Assembly (NCBI RefSeq): GCF_003633725.1
Contig: NZ_RBIJ01000001.1
Coordinates: forward strand, 379,934 to 443,933
Length of the DNA: 64,000 bases
DNA from: Brockia lithotrophica
GTDB lineage: Bacteria; Bacillota; Bacilli; Thermicanales; DSM-22653
Direction: 5' to 3'
This document shows, in pieces, positions 31,981 through 41,736 of the stretch. The notes below the pieces were generated by a model, which was given only the letters and a program-made list of their open reading frames with translations, was not told the origin of the DNA and searched no databases. How positions within the stretch are numbered: the stretch's first letter is position 1; each line of letters begins with the position of its first letter. The translations under genes and the position numbers were made by a program.

Positions 31981-33747
31981 CTACGCATCCTCGGCATCCG
32001 GACGGCGCTCCCCGTCGGTGGGAAGGCCTTCGTCGCCGCGGCGGGAAGCGGCGGCGGACCGCAAAAGGGACCGGGCGTGGTCGCGTGCCGTCTGCGCTAC
32101 GGTCCGTCCCGCGAGCATGCGCGCGAGTTCTCGAACCCGCTCTTCTTCGCTGTGAAGCGCGGCGGCGGTCGTCCGTGTCTTCCCTTCCCCGACGACCTTG
32201 CCGAGGGTGATGTGGTGGTCGGCAAAGGCGGCAACTTGGGGGAGGTGGGTGATCGCGATGACCTGTCGGGTGCGACTCAGGTCCTTGAGCATGCGGCCAA
32301 TGGCCTCCCCGGCACGCCCACCGACGCCCGTGTCGATCTCGTCGAAGACGAGGGTCGCCCCTCCTTCCTCGTGAAGCACGGCGCGAACGGCAAGGGCCAG
32401 GCGAGACAGTTCCCCTCCGGAGGCGACGCGTTCAACCGGTCGCGGGGGTTCTCCGGCATTTGCCGAAAACCAGAACTCCACGCGCTCAAACCCCGAATTC
32501 GGAATCCTACGGAGGCGGAATCCGTCTTCCGCGAAGGGATCTTCGGGCACGAGCGCCACCTCAAAGCGGGCGTGCTCCATTTCCAGCTTCCGCACCTCGC
32601 GCTCGACGGCCGCGGCAAACGCGTCCGCATGCGTGCGGCGCGCTGTACTTAGGCTTTCTGCGGCGGCCTTGAGCTCCTTGCGCGCCGCCTCTACCTCCCT
32701 CTTGAGGAGTTCGCCGCGTTCTTCGTACAGGAGGAGTTCCTCCCTTTCGGCCCGTGCGGCGTCGCGGTAGGCGAGCACGGCTTCGAGCGATCCTCCGTAC
32801 TTTTTTGCGAGATACCGAAGGCGTTCGAGCCTTTGGGCGACTTCGGCCAGGCGCTCTTCGTCCGGAAGGTAGTGCGGCAAACGAGACTTCAAGGCGTGCC
32901 CGAGTTCCTGAAGGTCGAAGAAGAGCGCGTCGAGACGCTCGGCAAAGGGGCCGAGTTCGGGGTCCGACGCAGCCGCCTTGGAGAGGAGGCTCGCCGCCGC
33001 GCCGACCCAATCGAGGGCGCGGTTTTCTTCGAGGAGCGCCGCTGCCGCCTCTCCTACGGCACGGTAGAGGGCGTCCGCGTTTTTGAGACGGCGGTATACC
33101 TCTTCGAGTTCGCGGTCTTCCCCTACCTCGGGATCGACGCCTTCGATTTCCCCTAACTGGTAGGTGAGGAGGTCGAGACGGTCGAGGGCCTCCCTCCTCC
33201 CCTTTTCCCACCGCTCCCAGGCGGCGAGGGTATCGAGGTACCGGCGCAAGCTCGCCGCATACGCCTGCTTGCGTTCGCGGGCGCCGGCGTAGGTGTCGAG
33301 CCACGCCGCGCGCACCTCTTCGGACGTGAGCAGGGATTGGTCGTGTTGTTCGTGAAGATGAACGAGACGAGGAGCGAGCTCGCGAAGGAGCGAGGCGGGT
33401 ACGGGACGACCGCCAACGCGGGCGATACTCCGGCCCTGCGCGCCGATTTCCCGGCCGAGGAGCAGGTAATCCTCGTCGAGGTCGAGGCCGTACGCCTCCA
33501 ACACGCCTTCGATCTCGCGCCGTTCCTCGGGCGTCTCGATGTCGAAAAGGGCTTCCACCCATGCGCGGCTTTCGCCGCTGCGGACGAGATCGGCACGGGC
33601 CTTTCGTCCCAACACGAGGCCAACGGCTTCGAGGAGAACGCTTTTCCCGCTTCCCGACTCACCTGTGATTACCGTAAGTCCCGGGGAAAACTCCAACCGA
33701 AGTTCCTCGATCACCGCGACGTTGCGCACGTACAGTTCGCGCAACAT
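31981..33747 (-). CDS. recN: DNA repair protein RecN
   Basis: 588 residues. SMC-like ATPase with Walker A in VITGESGSGKSVLLEA (about 29-44), two coiled-coil arms rich in Glu/Arg/Leu (about 150-385), the ABC signature VASGGELSRLALAV and Walker B TLVFDEIDTGVGG. It gathers DNA ends at double-strand breaks for RecA-dependent repair. ATG 33747 follows GGGAGAGGTGAGG; the frame remains open 30 bp upstream. Order argR-recN-spoIVB-spo0A is the conserved Firmicute order. Confidence 0.96.
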   Translation of the reverse strand: MLRELYVRNVAVIEELRLEFSPGLTVITGESGSGKSVLLEAVGLVLGRKARADLVRSGESRAWVEALFDIETPEERREIEGVLEAYGLDLDEDYLLLGREIGAQGRSIARVGGRPVPASLLRELAPRLVHLHEQHDQSLLTSEEVRAAWLDTYAGARERKQAYAASLRRYLDTLAAWERWEKGRREALDRLDLLTYQLGEIEGVDPEVGEDRELEEVYRRLKNADALYRAVGEAAAALLEENRALDWVGAAASLLSKAAASDPELGPFAERLDALFFDLQELGHALKSRLPHYLPDEERLAEVAQRLERLRYLAKKYGGSLEAVLAYRDAARAEREELLLYEERGELLKREVEAARKELKAAAESLSTARRTHADAFAAAVEREVRKLEMEHARFEVALVPEDPFAEDGFRLRRIPNSGFERVEFWFSANAGEPPRPVERVASGGELSRLALAVRAVLHEEGGATLVFDEIDTGVGGRAGEAIGRMLKDLSRTRQVIAITHLPQVAAFADHHITLGKVVGEGKTRTTAAALHSEEERVRELARMLAGRTVAQTARDHARSLLRSAAASRRGDEGLPTDGERRPDAEDA

Positions 33748-33810
33748 CCCCCTCACCTCTCCCGCCCCAATGCCCAACCGTACCGTAGCGGGCAGACGCT
33801 TTTTCCCGGG

Positions 33811-34332
33811 CTACAATGTGTCCCCCGTTTCCCCTTCCTCCAACGGGCTTTCGCCTTCTTCGTCGGCCATTCCCGAAACCGCCGCCGAGCGCTCAAGCAG
33901 GCGCCGTTCCACGGTGCGCGCCGCCGCGTGGTCCTTGCAGATGAGGAGGCAGGTGTCGTCTCCGCAAATCGTCCCCAAAATCTCCTCCCATTCCTGTGCG
34001 TCGATGAGCACGCCGACGGCGTGGGCATTCCCCGGAAGCGTCCTCAGAACGATCAAGTTGTCCACGCGGGCTACCCGCACGAGGACGTCCCGAAGCATGC
34101 TCCGCAGCCGCTCTTCGGAACGAAGGGGATTTTCCAACGGCAGGGCGTAGCGGTATCTTCCTTCGCCTATGGGGATCTTGATGAGGCCGAGTTCCTTGAT
34201 GTCGCGCGAAATCGTAGCCTGCGTCACGTGAATCCCCCGCCGCCGTAGGTGCTCGGCCAAAGCCTCCTGCGTCTCAACGGCGTGTCGGCTTACGATCTCG
34301 CGGATGAGGAGCTGCCTCCGTTCCTTTTCCAA
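33811..34332 (-). CDS. argR: arginine repressor ArgR/AhrC
   Basis: 173 residues. N-terminal winged helix (1-75) with QATISRDIKELGLIKIP and C-terminal hexamerisation and arginine-binding domain (about 85-155), with GNAHAVGVLIDAQEWEEILGTICGDDTCLLIC typical of the corepressor site. It represses arginine synthesis and activates catabolism in response to L-arginine. An acidic tail of about 20 residues is extra. TTG at 34332 follows GGGAGGATG; no in-frame ATG fits. Confidence 0.94.
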   Translation of the reverse strand: MEKERRQLLIREIVSRHAVETQEALAEHLRRRGIHVTQATISRDIKELGLIKIPIGEGRYRYALPLENPLRSEERLRSMLRDVLVRVARVDNLIVLRTLPGNAHAVGVLIDAQEWEEILGTICGDDTCLLICKDHAAARTVERRLLERSAAVSGMADEEGESPLEEGETGDTL

Positions 34333-34403
34333 GTTTCATCCTCCCCGTATCCTGGAGTTTGCCTCGAAGTGGGGGTTGAGGGTCGTCTCTTCCTCCCGCT
34401 CCC

Positions 34404-34919
34404 TCACAGAAGGATTCCCACGAGCAGGCCGAGGAGAAACGCCCAGAACAGCGACTGCCACCTCCTCCGCCGGGGTGCCCATAGCCCGCGGATATGGAAA
34501 CGGATCGTCTCCTCGCGCTCTCCGTCAGGAGAGAAGAGGATCACGCCGTCCGCATCTCCGAGCAACTGCAGCGAGAGGAGGCGGTCGCGCACGGCGCGGC
34601 CTCCCTCTTCGAGGAAGCTCCAATCCTTGAGGCGAAATACGACGAAGCGCTCCCCGTCGCGTTCCACGAGGGAGAAGTGAAGCCGGCCTTCCCCAAGCTT
34701 TTCCTCCGCCTCTAGGCCGCGGGTGACGACCACCTCACCGCGCAGATCCGAGGAAAGCACGCGGAACCCGCGGCGCACGAGGCGCGCGAGCTGGGGGGAG
34801 TTTTCCGGTATCGGCCGTAAGCGGGCGCGAATCCCCCGCCACGCTTCCCCCAAGAGCACGACTGCGGCGGCCAAGAGGAGAAGGTACAAGACCGGACGGT
34901 CCTCCGCGTAAAGGGGCAC
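34404..34919 (-). CDS. hypothetical membrane protein between tlyA and argR
   Basis: 171 residues. One N-terminal helix (about 10-26, VLYLLLLAAAVVLLGEAW) and one at the C-terminus (about 155-171, SLFWAFLLGLLVGILL) enclose a soluble domain of about 120 residues. This domain has beta-rich segments such as GEVVVTRGLEA, HFSLVERDGERFVVFRL and GVILFSPDGEREETIRFHIRG. I do not recognise the family. GTG 34919 follows GGGAGGGCG. It is inserted in the otherwise standard tlyA-argR order and probably belongs to the same operon. Confidence 0.75.
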   Translation of the reverse strand: MPLYAEDRPVLYLLLLAAAVVLLGEAWRGIRARLRPIPENSPQLARLVRRGFRVLSSDLRGEVVVTRGLEAEEKLGEGRLHFSLVERDGERFVVFRLKDWSFLEEGGRAVRDRLLSLQLLGDADGVILFSPDGEREETIRFHIRGLWAPRRRRWQSLFWAFLLGLLVGILL

Positions 34920-35026
34920 GTCGCCCTCCCCCGCCCTTCCGACTCCGCGTTTTCTCTCTTCGGGAACTTCGCGGCAGGCGAGGAAAATCCCTTCCCCGAC
35001 CGATGCGACATGCCAGGAAAAGGACC

Positions 35027-35932
35027 CTACGGTTCCTTCGGGTCGGGCGAAGAGGCCTCCTCCGACGGCACGGGCAAGCGCAACGCATTTTCGACGAGGA
35101 CTTCGTCGTCGTCCGAAGCTTCGCCTTCGGAAGAAGGCGCCACCGGAAAAGGCAACCGGCGCGCGTAGAGGAGGAACTCGAGGTTTCCGTCCTTCCCTCG
35201 AATCGGCGAAGGGATGAGTCCAAGGGGACGAAAGCCGTGTTCTCGCGCGGACGCGAGGACTTCGCGCAAAACCCTCCGGTGAACCTCCGGATCGCGCACG
35301 ATTCCTCCCTTTCCCACGTCGCGCCTACCCGCCTCGAACTGCGGCTTTACGAGGGCCACGAGTTCCTTTCCTGGCTCGAGAAAACGCGCCAAGTTGGGAA
35401 AGAGGAGGCGCAGGGAGATAAAGGAAACGTCGATCGTCACCACGTCGGGAAGGGGACCGGGAAGCTCCTCGGGAGAGAAGGTGCGGAAGTTCGTCCGTTC
35501 AATCGGCACGACACGGGGATCGCGGCGTAAGGACCAGGCGAGTTGTCCGTACCCAACGTCCAGAGCGTACACGCGGGCCGCGCCGTGGCGCAGCGCACAA
35601 TCCGTAAACCCTCCCGTCGATGCGCCTACGTCCAAGACCGTCTTGCCGCGAAAGTCGATGCCGAAGGCGCGGATGGCGGCCTCAAGTTTGTAGCCGCCGC
35701 GGCTCACGTAGCGTTCGCCGCGCGCCCGTACTTCTACCGCGGCATCGGGGGATACAAAGGTACCGGGTTTTTCCGCCCGTTTTCCGTCTACGAACACCTC
35801 GCCGGCGAGAACGGCGCTTCGGGCCGCCTCCCGCGACGGGAAGAAACCCCGCTCCAAGAGGAGGACGTCCAGGCGAACTCGCTTGCGCGCACCGGGTCCT
35901 TCGCCGTCTTTTTCCTTACGAACCAATCCCAC
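35027..35932 (-). CDS. tlyA: TlyA-family rRNA 2'-O-methyltransferase
   Basis: 301 residues. N-terminal S4 RNA-binding domain (about 18-80; [22 protein letters not shown]) and a FtsJ-like SAM-dependent methyltransferase domain (about 82-265), with [16 protein letters not shown] as motif I and TIDVSFISL as the motif with the catalytic region. Such enzymes methylate 16S/23S rRNA; the haemolysin name is historical. GTG 35932 overlaps the dxs end by 17 bp; a TTG six bases further in (35926) has better ribosome-binding-site spacing and is possible. An acidic tail of about 30 residues is present. Confidence 0.93.
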   Translation of the reverse strand: MGLVRKEKDGEGPGARKRVRLDVLLLERGFFPSREAARSAVLAGEVFVDGKRAEKPGTFVSPDAAVEVRARGERYVSRGGYKLEAAIRAFGIDFRGKTVLDVGASTGGFTDCALRHGAARVYALDVGYGQLAWSLRRDPRVVPIERTNFRTFSPEELPGPLPDVVTIDVSFISLRLLFPNLARFLEPGKELVALVKPQFEAGRRDVGKGGIVRDPEVHRRVLREVLASAREHGFRPLGLIPSPIRGKDGNLEFLLYARRLPFPVAPSSEGEASDDDEVLVENALRLPVPSEEASSPDPKEP

Positions 35933-37835
35933 CCTCCTCCCGTACGGAAGGGGCGAGTGCGTCGCCGCGCAACCGCGCGTACAACTCGTCGGCTATGCGT
36001 TCCGGGACAAGTCCCGCATCCCGGAGAAGGTCGGAAACGGAACCGTGGGGGATGAAGCGATCGGGTAAGCCGAAGGCGCGCACGAAGATCCCAAGCTGAC
36101 CCGCCTCGGCCAGCGCCTCGAGGACGGCCGAGCCGAAGCCCCCTTGGGCGCTCGCTTCTTCTAGGGTGGCCACGGGAATGCGCTTAGCGGCGAACTCCGC
36201 GAGCATTTCCCGATCCAGAGGCTTGATGAAACGGGCGTTCACAAGGCCCGCCGACAGGCCGCGGCGTGCGAGGAGCTGGGCGACCTTTTCCCCCAAGGCG
36301 ATCATGTTCGGACCTACGGCGAGGAGCATGAGGTCCCGGCCCTCACGCAGCACCTCCCACGATCCGATGGGAATCTCGCGGTACTCCTCGTCCAAGGGAA
36401 CCCCTACCCCTTCTCCCCGCGGGTAGCGAAGGGCAAAGGGGCCGCCGTCGTAGCGCACGGCCGTGTAGAGGAGGTGTCCGAGTTCGTTTTCGTCCTTGGG
36501 CATGGCGAGGACCATGTTGGGGAGCGTGCGCAGGAAAGCGATGTCGAACACCCCGTGGTGCGTTTCGCCGTCGCCCCCGACGAGCCCGGCACGATCGATC
36601 GCCAGGACGACGTTTTGGCGTTGCACGGCCACGTCGTGTACGACCTGATCGTACGCCCGCTGCAGAAACGTCGAGTAGATCACCGCCACGGGTTTCATCC
36701 CTGCGTTTGCGAGGCCTGCGGCAAACGTGACGGCGTGCTGCTCGGCAATCCCTACGTCGAAGAGGCGGTCGGGGAACCTCTCGAGAAACGGCTTGAGCCC
36801 CGAGCCTGTGATCATCGCAGGCGTAATCGCCACGATGCGCGGGTCGCGTTCGGCAAGGCGAATGAGGTGTCGCGTGAAGAACGAGGCGAAGCTTGGGGGG
36901 CCTACGCGGCGGATGGGTTCCCCCGATTCCACCTTGTACGGTCCGATTCCGTGGAAGGTGTCCGCATCCTTCTCCGCCGCCGGATAGCCCTTGCCTTTCT
37001 TTGTCACCACGTGGAGGAGTACGGGACCACGGAGCTTCTTCACCTGCTGAAGGGCTTCGTCGAGGGCGGTAAAGTCGTGCCCGTTCACGGGGCCGAAGTA
37101 GCGGATCCCCATCTCTTCGAAGAGGACCCCGGGAACGAGAAGCGCCTTGAGGCTTTCCTTCACGCGTTCCGCCACCCGCGTAAGGCGTTTCCCCTGCGGA
37201 AGGCGGAGGAGGAGCTGCTCGATCTCTTCCTTGGTTCGGAGGTAGCCGCCGTGCGTCCGAAGCTTGGTGAGGTAGTGGGAAATCGCCCCGACGTTCGGGG
37301 ATATGCTCATCTCGTTGTCGTTCAAGATGATGAGGAGGTCCGCCCGCAGATGGCCGATTTGGTTCAAGGCCTCGTACGCCATCCCCGCCGTGAGCGCACC
37401 GTCGCCGATGATCGCCACGACCTTACCCTTTTCCCCCTGAAGGTCGCGGGCAACCACCATACCCAGGGCGGCGGAAAGGGACGTAGACGTATGCCCCGCC
37501 TCCCAGATGTCGTGTTCGGATTCGGCGCGTTTGAGGAAACCCGAGAGACCTCCGTACTGCCGGAGGGTGGGCAGGCGGTCGTTGCGGCCCGTGAGCATCT
37601 TGTGGACGTACCCTTGGTGCCCAACGTCCCAGACGAGCTTGTCCTCCGGCGAACGAAAGTGCCGGTGAAGCATGATCGTAAGCTCGACCACGCCCAGATT
37701 GGGGGCGAGGTGCCCGCCCGTCCGAGCGACGACGTGGATGAGGCGCTCCCGAATCTCTCTCGCCAATTCGGGAAGCGCTTCCAGTGGGAGAGCGCGTACG
37801 TCGTCCGGGCCTTGGATCTTCTCTAAGTACCCCAT
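35916..37835 (-). CDS. dxs: 1-deoxy-D-xylulose-5-phosphate synthase
   Basis: 639 residues. TPP enzyme that condenses pyruvate and glyceraldehyde 3-phosphate, first step of the MEP isoprenoid route, also feeding thiamine and pyridoxal. Recognisable are the TPP motif [18 protein letters not shown] with [12 protein letters not shown], the pyrimidine-domain [15 protein letters not shown], and [23 protein letters not shown] 37835 follows GCGGGGGATC. 140 bp separate it from ispA; tlyA overlaps its end. Confidence 0.96.
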   Translation of the reverse strand: MGYLEKIQGPDDVRALPLEALPELAREIRERLIHVVARTGGHLAPNLGVVELTIMLHRHFRSPEDKLVWDVGHQGYVHKMLTGRNDRLPTLRQYGGLSGFLKRAESEHDIWEAGHTSTSLSAALGMVVARDLQGEKGKVVAIIGDGALTAGMAYEALNQIGHLRADLLIILNDNEMSISPNVGAISHYLTKLRTHGGYLRTKEEIEQLLLRLPQGKRLTRVAERVKESLKALLVPGVLFEEMGIRYFGPVNGHDFTALDEALQQVKKLRGPVLLHVVTKKGKGYPAAEKDADTFHGIGPYKVESGEPIRRVGPPSFASFFTRHLIRLAERDPRIVAITPAMITGSGLKPFLERFPDRLFDVGIAEQHAVTFAAGLANAGMKPVAVIYSTFLQRAYDQVVHDVAVQRQNVVLAIDRAGLVGGDGETHHGVFDIAFLRTLPNMVLAMPKDENELGHLLYTAVRYDGGPFALRYPRGEGVGVPLDEEYREIPIGSWEVLREGRDLMLLAVGPNMIALGEKVAQLLARRGLSAGLVNARFIKPLDREMLAEFAAKRIPVATLEEASAQGGFGSAVLEALAEAGQLGIFVRAFGLPDRFIPHGSVSDLLRDAGLVPERIADELYARLRGDALAPSVREEGGIGS

Positions 37836-37975
37836 CGGATCCCCCGCCTTTGCGTGACCTGTATACGCGGTGGTGTGAAGTCACGGCTCTGTCCACATCT
37901 GGACCCTAGTGTACCACTTCGGTACCGGGAAGTGTATCCCGAGCTCCCGTGGACGCGGGTGCGGGACTTACGACC

Positions 37976-38881
37976 TCAGCGGTCGCGCGCGGCGACAAAC
38001 CGCGCAAGGGCCTCCAGGCGAAACGCATCTTCGCCCAAGGGAGCGAGGGCCTCGACGGCTTCTTTCAGGATGCGGTCGCGGAGGCGTTGCGCCTCTTCGA
38101 GACCGAGGATCGTCACGTAAGTCGCCTTGCGCTGCGCCGCGTCTTTCCCAGGCGTCTTGCCGAGAGTTGCGGCGTCTCCCACGGCGTCCAAAATGTCGTC
38201 CTGCACCTGAAAGAGGAGGCCGAGGCGCTCGGCATAGCGAGAGAGGGCGTCTTCCGCCTCCCGCGGTGGGCGGGCGATGCGTACTGCGGCCCATACGGCG
38301 TAGCGGAGGAAGGCCCCCGTCTTGTGCCGGTGGATTTCTTCTACCCCTTCCAGGGGCAACTCCTTTCCCTCGCCTTCCAGGTCGAGGACCTGCCCCTTGA
38401 CCATCCCCTCGGCGCCTAAGGCGTGGGCAAATCCGGAGACGAGTTCGAGGGCCAGCGCGGGAGGAAAATCGGCGTGCCGCAGGGGAAGTTCAGCGAGAAT
38501 GCGGAACGCTTCCGTAAGGAGCGCGTCACCTGCGAGAATGGCCATGGCCTCTCCGAACACCTTGTGGTTGGTGGGTCGGCCCCGGCGGTAGTCGTCGTCG
38601 TCCATCGCCGGGAGGTCGTCGTGGATCAGGGAATACGTGTGGGCCATCTCCATCGCCACGCCCACGTCGAGGTAGCATAATCCCTCCTTTCCGAGGCTGT
38701 CTAAGGTGGCGACGAAGAGGAGCGGGCGAAAGCGCTTTCCCCCGCCTTCGAGGGAATACCGCATCGCCTCGAGAAGGCGCGGCGGGGCCTCCCGCGGAAG
38801 GAGTTCGCGCATGCGCAGTTCGAAGCGGGCGTTGACGACGGACGCATATGCGGCGAGATCAAAGGCGTGGGTTCGGGTCAT
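37976..38881 (-). CDS. ispA: geranylgeranyl/farnesyl diphosphate synthase
   Basis: 301 residues. Trans-prenyltransferase that elongates dimethylallyl diphosphate with isopentenyl diphosphate. First Asp-rich motif HDDLPAMDDDDYRRGRPTNH (about 82-101), second Asp-rich motif FQVQDDILDAVGD (about 220-232), GKRFRPLL and KTGAFLR are all in place. The residues just before the first Asp motif (MAHTYSLIHDD) suit a C15 product. ATG 38881 overlaps the xseB stop by 23 bp and follows GAGGAGGAAGG. Supplies quinones and undecaprenyl carriers. Confidence 0.94.
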   Translation of the reverse strand: MTRTHAFDLAAYASVVNARFELRMRELLPREAPPRLLEAMRYSLEGGGKRFRPLLFVATLDSLGKEGLCYLDVGVAMEMAHTYSLIHDDLPAMDDDDYRRGRPTNHKVFGEAMAILAGDALLTEAFRILAELPLRHADFPPALALELVSGFAHALGAEGMVKGQVLDLEGEGKELPLEGVEEIHRHKTGAFLRYAVWAAVRIARPPREAEDALSRYAERLGLLFQVQDDILDAVGDAATLGKTPGKDAAQRKATYVTILGLEEAQRLRDRILKEAVEALAPLGEDAFRLEALARFVAARDR

Positions 38882-39236
38882 CGCCTTCCTCCTCTTCCCC
38901 AGGGAACTCTTCTTCGAACTCGATCTCGTCTTCCCACTCTGCGAAATCCTCTTCCCCCTCGAAGGGGAAGAGTTCATTCTCCGACGCGGGAGCGAATCCC
39001 TCCGAAACCTTCGGCTCGGGGGAAACCTCTTCTTCGCGAAGGCGGCGAACGCGCTGTTCGAAACGGTTGAGTTCGCCGTTTAAGTAGCGTACGAGGCGCG
39101 TTCCCTCTTCGTAAAGCGACAGCGCCTTGTCGAGGGGAAGGTCGGCCGATTCCAACCGCTCAACTACCTCTTCCAGGCGTGCAAGGGCCTTTTCAAAGGT
39201 CCACGCGTCCTTGCCTGCGCGTTCCAAGTCGTCCAA
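38859..39236 (-). CDS. xseB: exodeoxyribonuclease VII small subunit, with acidic tail
   Basis: 125 residues against about 75-85 in most bacteria. The conserved domain covers residues 10-75 (FEKALARLEEVVERLESADLPLDKALSLYEEGTRL pattern). The rest is a Glu/Asp-rich tail (about 80-125; EEDFAEWEDEIEFEEEFPGEEEEGDD). It forms with XseA the ATP-independent single-strand exonuclease. TTG 39236 follows GGGAGGGAGAGG. It overlaps ispA downstream. Confidence 0.9.
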   Translation of the reverse strand: MDDLERAGKDAWTFEKALARLEEVVERLESADLPLDKALSLYEEGTRLVRYLNGELNRFEQRVRRLREEEVSPEPKVSEGFAPASENELFPFEGEEDFAEWEDEIEFEEEFPGEEEEGDDPNPRL

Positions 39237-39328
39237 GTCCTCTCCCTCCCGTTTGCCTTTCTCGGCCCGAACCCGCTCCGGCGAAAGGCCAAAAGGGGCC
39301 AGTTATGCAGGATGCTGCCGGAAAAGTT

Positions 39329-40837
39329 CTACGGCGACTTCTCGTCGGAAAGCGGGGGTGCGGCGTCTGCGCGGCGGCTTCCGGTTTTCTCCGATTTCGC
39401 ATGGGGCACGCGCTCTGCCGGGGCCCCGAAATCGCGCCTTTCCGCGGGCCACACGGGGAGACCCCCCTCCTGCCGAACGGAAAGGAGTTCCAAGGCCTCG
39501 GCGAGGAGCGCGCCATCCGACAGGTAGGCCGTAAACCTCCCCGCCCGAAAGACGTCTTCGGCGCGGACGAGCGGGCGGCCCGATGCATCCGCAAGGTAGG
39601 CGTACCCCCGCGCAAGCGGGCGCAACGGGTTCGCTCCTTCCAAGCGTCGGGAGAGGAGCGCCAAGGCATGTCGGCGATGGTCGACGTACCTGGCAACCCC
39701 CCCGTGCAGGCGAATGCGGAGGCTTTGGACGTGCGCGCGTTCGGCCGCAAGCGACAGGCGACGAATTGCCGCACCTCGGAGGCGGTCTTCGAGGCGGAAA
39801 ATGCGAAAGCGCGCCCGCTCGCCGTACCGCTGCACGGCGTGCTCGAGGCGCTCTTCGAGCCGGTCACAGGTTTGGCGGTAGGGGCCGAGAAAGCCCAATG
39901 GGTCTGCGAAAACGCGCCGGCGTGCGAGCTTTTCTACCCGCTCTTTCGCCGCCCGAAAGCGCATCCGCCAGCCGTTGAACAACCGCTGCTCCAAGGTCCG
40001 AACGTGGACGAGGAGCATCTCCTGATCGGGAACGACACGTTCTGCGGCTCCGGTTGGGGTGGGGGCACGAAGGTCGGCGACGAAGTCGGCCAAAGTCACG
40101 TCCGATTCGTGACCGATACCCGTAACCACAGGAGCAGGAAAGGCGTAGAGCGCCCGTACGAGAGTTTCGTCGTTGAACACCCAGAGGTCTTCGATGTCCC
40201 CCCCGCCACGCACGACAAGGAGGACGTCTACGGGGGGATGGTGGTTGCGAAGCCGCTCGAGCGCGCGCAAGAGAGACGGTACGGCGTCGTCTCCCTGAAC
40301 GAGGGCGGGGGCAAAGACGACCTCTGCTCGCGGGTAGAGGCGGGCAAGGGTGCGAAGGACGTCGTGAACGGCGGCGCCGTGTTCCGACGTGATGAGGCCG
40401 ATGCGTTCGGGAAAGCGCGGAAGGGCCCGCTTGCGCGCGAAAAGTCCCTCCGCTTCGAGTTTCTTTTTGAGCCGTTCGAACTCGAGGAACTTTAGCCCCA
40501 ACCCGTAGGGATGCATTTCCTGAACTATGAGCTGATACTCCCCACCACGAAGGTAAACGTCGATTCTCCCCCGGGCAATCACCGTGATTCCGTCCCGCGG
40601 CCGAAAGGTGAGGGCTTGGTTAGCCCCTGAAAACATCACGCACTTCAGCCGTGCAGACTCGTCCTGCAAGTTGAAGTACATGTGCCCGCTGGAGTGGTGG
40701 CGGAAGTTCGAAACCTCCCCCTGCACCCAAACGTTTTGGAGAACCGGATTATTGTGGATGGTGTTTCGAACGAGGTTCGTAAGCGCCCTTACGCTGAGAA
40801 AGGAGTTCGTCGCATTCCCGCCCTTCCCCCGAAGCAC
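39329..40837 (-). CDS. xseA: exodeoxyribonuclease VII large subunit
   Basis: 502 residues. N-terminal OB-fold (about 10-105; VWVQGEVSNFRHHSSGHMYF, LKCVMFSGANQALTF) and catalytic XseA domain with RIGLITSEHGAAVHDVL, VVRGGGDIEDLWVFNDE and PVVTGIGHESDVTLADFVADLRAPTPTGAAE. A long Arg/Glu-rich coiled coil follows (about 260-400). It degrades single-stranded DNA to oligonucleotides. GTG 40837 is chosen for the near-perfect GAAGGAGGTAGG site; a TTG at 40861 is in frame but would place that site inside the gene. Confidence 0.94.
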   Translation of the reverse strand: MLRGKGGNATNSFLSVRALTNLVRNTIHNNPVLQNVWVQGEVSNFRHHSSGHMYFNLQDESARLKCVMFSGANQALTFRPRDGITVIARGRIDVYLRGGEYQLIVQEMHPYGLGLKFLEFERLKKKLEAEGLFARKRALPRFPERIGLITSEHGAAVHDVLRTLARLYPRAEVVFAPALVQGDDAVPSLLRALERLRNHHPPVDVLLVVRGGGDIEDLWVFNDETLVRALYAFPAPVVTGIGHESDVTLADFVADLRAPTPTGAAERVVPDQEMLLVHVRTLEQRLFNGWRMRFRAAKERVEKLARRRVFADPLGFLGPYRQTCDRLEERLEHAVQRYGERARFRIFRLEDRLRGAAIRRLSLAAERAHVQSLRIRLHGGVARYVDHRRHALALLSRRLEGANPLRPLARGYAYLADASGRPLVRAEDVFRAGRFTAYLSDGALLAEALELLSVRQEGGLPVWPAERRDFGAPAERVPHAKSEKTGSRRADAAPPLSDEKSP

Positions 40838-40885
40838 GTCCCTACCTCCTTCCCCCGCCAACGCTCGTTTCCGAGCTCCCGTACC

Positions 40886-41734
40886 CTATGCCCTACGACG
40901 AACGGCCGCAAGGTGGGTATTGGCGAGGAGCATGGCCACGGTCATCGGACCCACGCCACCGGGCACCGGAGTGATCCACCCCGCGATCTCTTCGACCTCG
41001 GGGTGGACGTCCCCGACGAGCCGCCCGTCCTCCAATCGGTTGATCCCGACGTCCACCACCACGGCCCCCGGCTTCACATAACTCCGGGTGACGAGGTGGG
41101 GACGCCCTACCGCGACCACGAGGACGTCCGCTTCCCGTGTGACTTCCTCCGGTCGTTCGGAACGCGAATGGAGCACGGTTACGGTCATATCCTCAGCGAG
41201 GAGGAGGAGCGCGGTGGGCTTCCCCACGATGTTGCTCCTCCCGATCACGGCGGCACGCTTTCCCCGAAGCGGTACCCCCGTCTCGCGCAAAATCCGAAGG
41301 ACTCCTTGCGGGGTGCAAGGGACGAAGTACTCCCCTACCCCCGTGAGCATGCGCCCCATGTTTACGGGCGTAAACCCATCGACGTCCTTCTCGGGAGGAA
41401 TTGCCTCGAGGACGCGGGCCTCGGAAATGTGGCGCGGCAGCGGCAGCTGAACGAGAATCCCGTCCACGTCCTCATCGTCTGCGAGGGCTGCGACTTCTGC
41501 GAGCACTTCGTCTTCCGATGCCTCGGCAGGAAGATGCCGAACCGTCGAGCGGATTCCCACTTCTTGGGCGGCCTTCGCCTTCTGGCGTACGTACACCTCC
41601 GAGGCGGGATCATCGCCCACGAGGAGAACGGCGAGGTGCGGGACGATCCCCCGAGCGGTAAGGGCCTCGACCTCCTGCGCCACCTCCTTGCGGACGATTT
41701 CGGCGAGCCGTTTGCCGTCGATGCGTATGGCCAC
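40886..41734 (-). CDS. folD: methylenetetrahydrofolate dehydrogenase/cyclohydrolase
   Basis: 282 residues. Bifunctional enzyme interconverting 5,10-methylene-THF and 10-formyl-THF. The catalytic YVRQKAKAAQEVGI (Tyr and Lys), GILVQLPLPRHI, EKDVDGFTPVNMG and NADP-binding VIGRSNIVGKPTALLL are all visible, with TPVPGGVGPMTVAMLL at the end. GTG 41734 lies 2 bp from the nusB stop. It connects one-carbon units with the gcv genes further right. Confidence 0.96.
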   Translation of the reverse strand: MAIRIDGKRLAEIVRKEVAQEVEALTARGIVPHLAVLLVGDDPASEVYVRQKAKAAQEVGIRSTVRHLPAEASEDEVLAEVAALADDEDVDGILVQLPLPRHISEARVLEAIPPEKDVDGFTPVNMGRMLTGVGEYFVPCTPQGVLRILRETGVPLRGKRAAVIGRSNIVGKPTALLLLAEDMTVTVLHSRSERPEEVTREADVLVVAVGRPHLVTRSYVKPGAVVVDVGINRLEDGRLVGDVHPEVEEIAGWITPVPGGVGPMTVAMLLANTHLAAVRRRA

Positions 41735-41736
41735 GT

